A stretch of 64,000 bases of DNA, taken from Pseudomonas sp. p1(2021b) (GTDB lineage Bacteria; Pseudomonadota; Gammaproteobacteria; Pseudomonadales; Pseudomonadaceae). The notes below the pieces were generated by a model that worked only from the letters and a program-made list of their open reading frames with translations, did not search any database and was not told where the DNA came from. Shown piece after piece: positions 54,187 to 64,000 of this stretch (positions are counted from its first letter, which is position 1; each line of letters starts with the position of its first letter). Both the position numbers and the translations under genes were made by a program. Location of the stretch: the NCBI RefSeq assembly GCF_020151015.1, contig NZ_CP083746.1:1003001-1067000 (forward strand), written 5' to 3'.

Positions 54187-55605
54187 ATGCCAGTCGGCAA
54201 CCACCCTGCCCATGGTGAGACCGCCCAGGGCGGCCCACTCAAGCGCGAGCTGGGCGAACGGCACATCCGTCTGATGGCGCTGGGCGCCTGTATCGGTGTG
54301 GGCCTGTTCCTCGGTTCAGCCAAGGCCATCGAAATGGCCGGTCCTGCGATCATGCTTTCCTACATCATCGGTGGCCTGGCCATCCTGGTGATCATGCGTG
54401 CGCTCGGCGAAATGGCCGTGCACAACCCGGTAGCCGGCTCCTTCAGCCGCTATGCCCAGGACTACCTCGGCCCGCTGGCGGGCTTCCTCACCGGCTGGAA
54501 CTACTGGTTCCTGTGGCTGGTGACCTGTGTCGCGGAAATCACCGCCGTGGCTATCTACATGGGTATCTGGTTCCCTGACGTGCCGCGCTGGATCTGGGCC
54601 CTGGCGGCCCTGGGCAGCATGGGGGCGATCAACCTGATCGCGGTCAAGGCGTTCGGCGAGTTCGAGTTCTGGTTCGCCCTGATCAAGATCGTCACCATCA
54701 TCGCCATGGTCCTGGGCGGCATCGGTATCATCGCCTTCGGCTTCGGTAACGATGGCGTGGCCGTGGGCATCTCCAACCTGTGGAGCAACGGTGGCTTCAT
54801 GCCCAACGGCGTGACCGGCGTGCTGATGTCGCTGCAGATGGTCATGTTCGCCTACCTGGGCGTGGAGATGATCGGCCTGACCGCCGGTGAAGCGCGCAAC
54901 CCGCAAAAGACCATTCCCCAGGCCATCGGCTCGGTGTTCTGGCGCATCCTGCTGTTCTATGTCGGTGCGCTGTTCGTGATCCTGTCGATCTACCCCTGGA
55001 ACGAGATCGGCAGCCAGGGCAGCCCGTTCGTGATGACCTTCGAGCGCCTAGGTATCAAGACCGCCGCCGGCATCATCAACTTCGTGGTGATCACCGCTGC
55101 ACTGTCGTCGTGCAACGGTGGCATTTTCAGCACCGGGCGCATGCTTTACAGCCTGGCGCAGAACGGCCAGGCCCCGGCGGCTTTCGCCCGCACCTCGAAA
55201 AGTGGCGTGCCGCGCAATGCCCTGCTGCTGTCGATCGGTGCCTTGCTGCTGGGCGTGCTGGCGAACTACTTGGTGCCGGAGAAAGTGTTCGTCTGGGTGA
55301 CCTCGATCGCCACCTTCGGTGCGATCTGGACGTGGGTGATGATCCTGCTGGCTCAGCTCAAGTTCCGTGCCGGGCTGTCCACCGCCGAGCGTCAGGCGCT
55401 GAAGTACCGCATGTGGCTGTGGCCGCTGAGCTCCTACCTGGCCCTGGCCTTCCTGGTGCTGGTGGTGGGCCTGATGGCGTACTTCGAGGACACCCGTGTG
55501 GCCCTGTACATCGGCCCGGCGTTCCTGGTCCTGCTGACGGTGCTGTATTACGCGTTCCGCCTGGCGCCGAAAGACGCGCAAGGTGCGGCGAGCACGGCTT
55601 CCTGA
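54187..55605 (+). CDS. Amino acid permease (AAT family, ProY/HutT-like)
   Basis: This 472-residue permease has 12 predicted helices. The APC-superfamily AAT signature is visible as RHIRLMALGACIGVGLFLGS (residues 26-45), followed by AGPAIMLSYIIGG and FSRYAQDYLGPLAGFLTGWN. It imports an amino acid with protons. Closest relatives by pattern are proline/histidine permeases of Pseudomonas, but the substrate cannot be fixed from sequence alone. It is monocistronic, with a REP pair after the stop. Confidence 0.88.
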   Translation: MPVGNHPAHGETAQGGPLKRELGERHIRLMALGACIGVGLFLGSAKAIEMAGPAIMLSYIIGGLAILVIMRALGEMAVHNPVAGSFSRYAQDYLGPLAGFLTGWNYWFLWLVTCVAEITAVAIYMGIWFPDVPRWIWALAALGSMGAINLIAVKAFGEFEFWFALIKIVTIIAMVLGGIGIIAFGFGNDGVAVGISNLWSNGGFMPNGVTGVLMSLQMVMFAYLGVEMIGLTAGEARNPQKTIPQAIGSVFWRILLFYVGALFVILSIYPWNEIGSQGSPFVMTFERLGIKTAAGIINFVVITAALSSCNGGIFSTGRMLYSLAQNGQAPAAFARTSKSGVPRNALLLSIGALLLGVLANYLVPEKVFVWVTSIATFGAIWTWVMILLAQLKFRAGLSTAERQALKYRMWLWPLSSYLALAFLVLVVGLMAYFEDTRVALYIGPAFLVLLTVLYYAFRLAPKDAQGAASTAS

Positions 55606-55615
55606 TCCCACGCCC

Positions 55616-55703
55616 TTGGGGCCGCTTTGCGGCCCATTCGCGGCACAAGGCCGCGCCTACAGGCGATTGCGTCATCCTGTAGGCGTGGCCTTGTGCCGCG
55701 AAT
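55616..55703. repeat. REP pair after the permease gene
   Basis: An inverted copy, CGCGGCACAAGGCCGCGCCT (about 55639-55658), is followed by CTGTAGGCGTGGCCTTGTGC from 55677. Here the two copies are tail to tail, opposite to the pair at 13254. Confidence 0.75.
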
Positions 55704-55707
55704 ACCG

Positions 55708-57320
55708 TCAGGCAGCCACTTCCGTATGCGGCTCGAAACTGTCGGCCCGGGCCATCTGCCACATTCTCGAATAGAACTGCCCGTTGACCTCGCCTGTGAG
55801 CAGCTCGCCTGGTTTGAGGAACACGTGCATCTGCGAGAACAGCTTGATCTCGGTGGCGGAGATACGCCGCACCAGGTGCTTGGCCTCCAACTGTGCAGGG
55901 TGTTCCAGGCCTGCCGCGGCGAGCATCTCGGCCAGCGCGCGCAAGGTGTTGTGGTGGAAGTTGAGCACCCGCTGGGCTTTGTCCGGCACCACCAGGGCAC
56001 GCTGGCGCAGGGCGTCCTGGGTCGCCACCCCGGTGGGGCACTTGTTGGTATGGCAGCTCTGCGACTGGATGCAGCCGATGGCGAACATGAAGCCGCGGGC
56101 CGCGTTGGCCCAGTCGGCGCCGATGGCCAGTACGCTGGCGATGTCGAAGGCGCTGACGATCTTGCCGCTGGCGCCGAGCTTGATCTTGTCGCGCAGGTTC
56201 AGGCCCACCAGGGTGTTGTGCACGAACAACAGGCCTTCGCGCAGTGGCACACCGATATGGTCGGTGAACTCCACCGGCGCGGCGCCTGTGCCGCCCTCCT
56301 TGCCGTCCACCACGATGAAGTCCGGCAGGATGCCGGTTTCCAGCATGGCCTTGGCGATGCCCATGAACTCCCAGGGGTGGCCCAGGCAGAACTTGAAGCC
56401 CACCGGCTTGCCGCCGGACAGCTCACGCAGGCGGGCGATGAATTGCATCATCTCGATGGGCGTGGAGAAGGCGCTGTGGCGCGATGGCGAGATGCAGTCC
56501 TCGCCCATCAGCACGCCGCGGGTGGCGGCGATTTCCTCGGTCACCTTGTGCTTGGGCAGGATGCCGCCGTGGCCGGGCTTGGGCTCATCTTGATCTCGAT
56601 CATGCGCACCTGCGGGTCGCGCGCCTGTTCGGCGAAACGCTCGGGGTCGAAGCGCCCGTCCGGGGTGCGGCAGCCGAAGTAGCCTGAACCCAGTTCCCAG
56701 ACCAGATCGCCGCCGTTCTCACGGTGATACGGGCTGATGCTGCCTTCGCCGGTGTCATGGGCGAAATTGCCGAGCTTGGCCCCTTGGTTGAGTGCCCGGA
56801 TGGCGTTGGCGCTCAGCGAACCGAAGCTCATGGCCGAAATGTTGAAGATCGAGGCCGAGTACGGCTGGCTGCACTGCGGGCCGCCGACGGTCACCCGAAA
56901 GCTTGCCGGATCAGCCAGGGGCGCCGGGCGCATGGAGTGGCCGATGAACTCGAAGCCTGATTCGTATACGTCGATCAAGGTACCGAAGGGTTTGTCCGAC
57001 GCTTCGTTCTTGGCCCGGGCATACACCAGCGAACGCTGGGCGCGGGAGAAGGGCAGGGCATCGCTGTCGGCTTCGAGCAGGTACTGGCGAATTTCCGGGC
57101 GAATCGCTTCGACCAGGTAGCGGATATTGCCGAGAATCGGATAGTTGCGCCGCACCGCGTGGCGTTGCTGCAGCAGGTCGAACAGGCCGATCAGGCTGAG
57201 CACGGCGGTGGCGAGGGTGAACGGCCACAGCCATTCGTGGTGCAGGAAGGGCAGACTCGCCAGGGTGAACAGGACACAGGCGGCGAAAAAGGCATAGCGA
57301 CTGAGAAGTGACAGGCTCAT
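55708..57320 (-). pseudogene. Glutamate synthase-like FMN protein, frameshifted
   Basis: The N-terminal half (57320 to about 56585) has two membrane helices near residues 7-47 and then the glutamate-synthase-like segment ISAMSFGSLSANAIRALNQG. The second half, in another frame from about 56544, carries FIVVDGKEGGTGAAPVEFTD and the iron-sulfur-type cysteines in CIQSQSCHTNKCPTGVA. Relatives read KxSQGAKPGHGG at the junction; here KMS is followed directly by the codons for KPGHGG in a shifted frame, consistent with seven lost bases near 56580. It would otherwise be a membrane-attached FMN oxidoreductase of about 538 residues. It is a probable recent inactivation or an assembly error. Confidence 0.85.
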
Positions 57321-57450
57321 ACGGGGTCCTTGCGGATGGCTCGGTCAGGCTCAGGGCCTGGGCAGGTTCCGACCATAGCTCCATTGGATAGCGCATTGCC
57401 AGCCGATCGCAGGCCGGGAAGATGAAAGATCGGTCATCGGCGCTGGCCTT

Positions 57451-57474
57451 TGGGAGCGGGCTTGTCCCGCGATG
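57451..57474. repeat. Single REP copy
   Basis: TGGGAGCGGGCTTGTCCCGC with GATG lies just downstream of the lhr stop codon. Confidence 0.65.
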
Positions 57475-57487
57475 CGGTCGTATGGCA

Positions 57488-61774
<4,287 letters not shown>

Positions 61775-61926
61775 GTGTTGTTTATGGCGGGTGAAGGTCG
61801 GGTTGGCAAGGGGCCGTTCGTCCTGGGCCGTCTGCCGCGGCCCTTCTGTAGGAGCAGGCAGCTTGTCAGCCCCCGACCTGCATGGGATCCTTGCCCGCCG
61901 TTTTCCGTTGTCCAGCGAGCCCGCCA

Positions 61927-62340
61927 ATGTCCAAGACCATCCGTATCGCCGCCGCCCTGCTGATCGACCCGCAAGGCCGTACCCTGCTGGTTCGCAAGCG
62001 CGGCACCCAGGCCTTCATGCAGCCCGGTGGCAAGATCGATGCTGGTGAGTCGCCCCAAGCGGCGTTGGTGCGTGAGCTGCATGAGGAGCTGGGGCTGCGG
62101 CTGGACCCCACGCAAGCGGTCTATCTTGGTCAGTTCAGCGCACCGGCCGCCAATGAGCCAGGCTTTGAAGTCCAGGCCGAGCTGTTCCGGGTCGACAGCG
62201 CCGAGGACGTCGCCCCGGCAGCAGAGATCGAAGAAGTGATCTGGCTGGCCGCTGATCAGGCCCCGGACCTTGAGCTGGCGCCCCTGACCCGCGACCTGAT
62301 CCTGCCGCTCTATCGCCAGGCGCTCAACGCACCGCGCTGA
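61927..62340 (+). CDS. Nudix hydrolase
   Basis: This 137-residue protein has a complete Nudix box, GGKIDAGESPQAALVRELHE followed by ELGL (about residues 34-57), with the RELHEE metal-binding glutamates. It hydrolyses nucleoside diphosphates linked to another group; the specific substrate cannot be told. The ATG at 61927 gives MSKTIRIAAALLIDPQGRTL. Its 3' end overlaps the convergent metR end by 17 bases. Confidence 0.9.
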   Translation: MSKTIRIAAALLIDPQGRTLLVRKRGTQAFMQPGGKIDAGESPQAALVRELHEELGLRLDPTQAVYLGQFSAPAANEPGFEVQAELFRVDSAEDVAPAAEIEEVIWLAADQAPDLELAPLTRDLILPLYRQALNAPR

Positions 62341-63241
62341 CGCCGTCGAGGGTCGAGAACGAGGTGTCCTTGGCCGTCAGCAGGAAGTCGCGCATGTACG
62401 GCGCATCGAGCATATCGGTGCGCACCGCGGCGTGGAGCGTGGCGAACAGGCCCTTTTCACCCAGCCGCTTGCCCTTGACGTAACCCCGCGAGCTGTACTC
62501 GTGCAACGCCCAATGAGGAATGCCGCATACGCCACGGCCGCTGGCCACCAGTTGCATCATCATCACGGTCAGTTCCGAAGTGCGCACCGCAGCCGGCTCG
62601 ATATCGGCCGGTTCCAGGAAGCGGGTGAAGATGTCCAGGCGGTCGCGCTCCACCGGGTAGGTGATCAGGGTCTGGTCCAGCAGGTCCTGGGGCACGATAT
62701 AGGGCTTGCCGGCCAATGGGTGCTGGTTGGCCACGGCGAGCATCGCCTCGTAGGTGAACAGTGGCACATAGGTGATGCCGGGCAGGTCCACCGGGTCGGA
62801 GGTCACCACCAGGTCCAGGTCGCCGCGGGCCAGGGCCGGCAGTGGGGCGAAGGCGAAGCCTGAGGCCAAGTCCAGCTCCACTTCCGGCCAGGCGTCGCGG
62901 AACTGGTCGATGGTAGGCATCAGCCACTGGAAGCAACTATGGCATTCGATGGCCATATGCAGACGACCTGCAGTGCCGCCTGCCAGACGTGCGATGTCGC
63001 GTTCCGCACCACGCAGCAGGGGCAGGGTGGCGTCGGCCAGTTGCAGCAGGCGCAGGCCGGCGCTGGTGAAGCGGATCGGCTTGGACTTGCGCACGAACAG
63101 GGTCATGCCCAGGCGCTCTTCCAGTTCCTTGAACTGGTGCGACAGGGCCGACTGGGTCAGGTGCAGGCGTTCGGCGGCTTCCACCAGGCTGTCGGCCTCG
63201 CGCAAGGCATGAAGGGTTTTCAGGTGGCGGATTTCCAGCAC
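62324..63241 (-). CDS. metR: LysR-type regulator MetR
   Basis: This 305-residue LysR regulator starts at a GTG (VLEIRHLKTLHALREADSL), which aligns with the usual MetR start IEVKHLKTLQALR. The helix-turn-helix segment is LVEAAERLHLTQSALSHQFK. MetR activates methionine synthesis genes with homocysteine as co-effector. In this window no met gene neighbours it; the divergent gene encodes a secreted hydrolase. A longer frame to 63319 has no family support. Confidence 0.88.
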   Translation of the reverse strand: MLEIRHLKTLHALREADSLVEAAERLHLTQSALSHQFKELEERLGMTLFVRKSKPIRFTSAGLRLLQLADATLPLLRGAERDIARLAGGTAGRLHMAIECHSCFQWLMPTIDQFRDAWPEVELDLASGFAFAPLPALARGDLDLVVTSDPVDLPGITYVPLFTYEAMLAVANQHPLAGKPYIVPQDLLDQTLITYPVERDRLDIFTRFLEPADIEPAAVRTSELTVMMMQLVASGRGVCGIPHWALHEYSSRGYVKGKRLGEKGLFATLHAAVRTDMLDAPYMRDFLLTAKDTSFSTLDGVSAVR

Positions 63242-63283
63242 AGACGACTCCGGGGGTAACACTGGGTAATGGATGCAGATGCT

Positions 63284-63296
63284 TGAGTTTCTCTCA
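63284..63296. promoter_or_regulatory. Candidate MetR-binding dyad
   Basis: TGAGTTTCTCTCA resembles the MetR consensus TGAA-N5-TTCA with one change in each half. It lies 43-55 bases upstream of the metR start and 142 bases before the hydrolase gene. Confidence 0.4.
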
Positions 63297-63437
63297 TGTT
63301 GTGCGTTGCTGTCGAGCACGGTGCAGACGACCGCTCGGCAGCCTTAATCAAACTGTCATGGTTTTGTGGCAGCGCGCTCGAAGGGATTTCATCAGACTCG
63401 CGCTCTACTGGGGATCTGCATTCTGGTGTTTCTTTCA

Positions 63438-64000
63438 TGCGGGCTTTATTGGTCTTTTTATTCTTGTTGATCAGCGTGCCGGCCGCTGCAACGGCGCAGC
63501 GCTGCGACGCCCAGGTGCCGGTGCAACGGGCCGAGCTGGGCGAGCTGAGCGTGGTCTACCAAAGCGTCGGTGCGCCGTCGGACCCTGTATTGCTGCTGGT
63601 CATGGGCTTGGGGGGGCAGTTGATCCATTGGCCCGACGATGTGGTCGAGGCTTTGTGCCGACAGGGTTTTCGCGTCATCCGTTACGACAATCGCGATGTC
63701 GGCCTGTCGCGCTGGAATCAAACGCCGGCCTCGGCCAACCTGACCGTCGAATTGCTGCGCTACAAGCTGGGGCTGCCGGTGGCCGCGCCCTACACCTTGA
63801 CCGACATGGCCAGCGACGGCTTGCGGCTCATGGATGTGCTGCACGTCGAGCAGTTCCATGTACTGGGGGTCAGCATGGGTGGCATGATCGCCCAGCACCT
63901 GGCGGCCATGGCCCCGGAGCGTGTACGCAGTTTGACGCTGATGATGTCCAGTTCCGGCGATGAGGGCTTGCCGGCGCCCAGCCCGGCGCTGGTGCAACTA
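63438..64000 (+). CDS. Exported alpha/beta hydrolase, C-terminal part outside window
   Basis: The frame starts at the ATG at 63438 and is open to the window edge (187 codons). A signal peptide (residues 1-20, ending AAATA) precedes an alpha/beta hydrolase fold with VLLLVMGLGGQLIHWPDD as the oxyanion-hole region and the nucleophile elbow GVSMGG with Ser146. The segment FRVIRYDNRDVGLS resembles proline iminopeptidase and esterase relatives. The substrate is unknown. It is divergent from metR. Confidence 0.85.

Overview
The window is a GC-rich Pseudomonas chromosome segment, most likely from the P. putida group. The evidence is phaG, OprD and OprB porins, Lon-2 beside gcd, an algU-mucA-mucB-mucD cluster with no mucC, and many copies of the REP families with cores GTAGGAGCGGGCTTGTCCCG and GTAGGAGCGGCCTTGTGCCG. 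Gene order through tct, algU, lepA-pdxJ, cmoAB and gcd-oprB looks like ordinary core P. putida chromosome.

Layout. 1-5.2 kb is the most accessory-looking part: the end of a DUF4917 gene, an orphan Xre antitoxin, the cyanate cluster cynR / cynT-cynS, a hipBA toxin-antitoxin pair with a duplicated operator-like element, and a tRNA-Gly(CCC). 5.3-10.2 kb holds phaG, rsuA, small Cys-rich and Tyr-rich genes, an enoyl-CoA hydratase family gene and ung. 10.2-18 kb is a complete tricarboxylate uptake module: TctABC transporter, OpdH-type porin and the divergent TctDE two-component system, with an AbrB-type membrane protein attached. 18-22.4 kb carries an HDOD protein, ygfZ, sdhE-ygfX and nadB. 22.5-33 kb is the envelope-stress and housekeeping run algU-mucA-mucB-mucD, lepA-lepB-rnc-era-recO-pdxJ.

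At 33.07-34.29 kb an IS110-group element has inserted inside a REP sequence. Its transposase is broken by one base. Its 5' non-coding end folds into two hairpins whose loops match the target REP and the element's own ends, as expected of a bridge RNA. 34.3-41.7 kb has a metal-type two-component system with a small secreted protein, cmoB-cmoA, an I42 inhibitor and lon-2. 41.9-48.1 kb has gcd, oprB and a zinc-type TonB receptor with a His-rich loop and a Zur box. 48.2-53.8 kb has small genes, a siderophore-reductase/PadR pair with a triple 12-bp operator, and a large penicillin-binding protein with an altered glycosyltransferase site. 54.2-64 kb has an amino-acid permease, a frameshifted glutamate-synthase-like FMN protein, lhr, a Nudix hydrolase, metR and the start of a secreted alpha/beta hydrolase.

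Functional links. Carbon uptake (tricarboxylates, glucose, amino acids) dominates, and three transport genes (opdH, tctC and the amino-acid permease) carry A-rich Hfq/Crc-type motifs just before their start codons. The best candidate for something little described is the REP-targeted IS110 element with its readable donor and target guides. Secondary leads are the hipBA and PadR operators and the repeated element in front of the small secreted protein.
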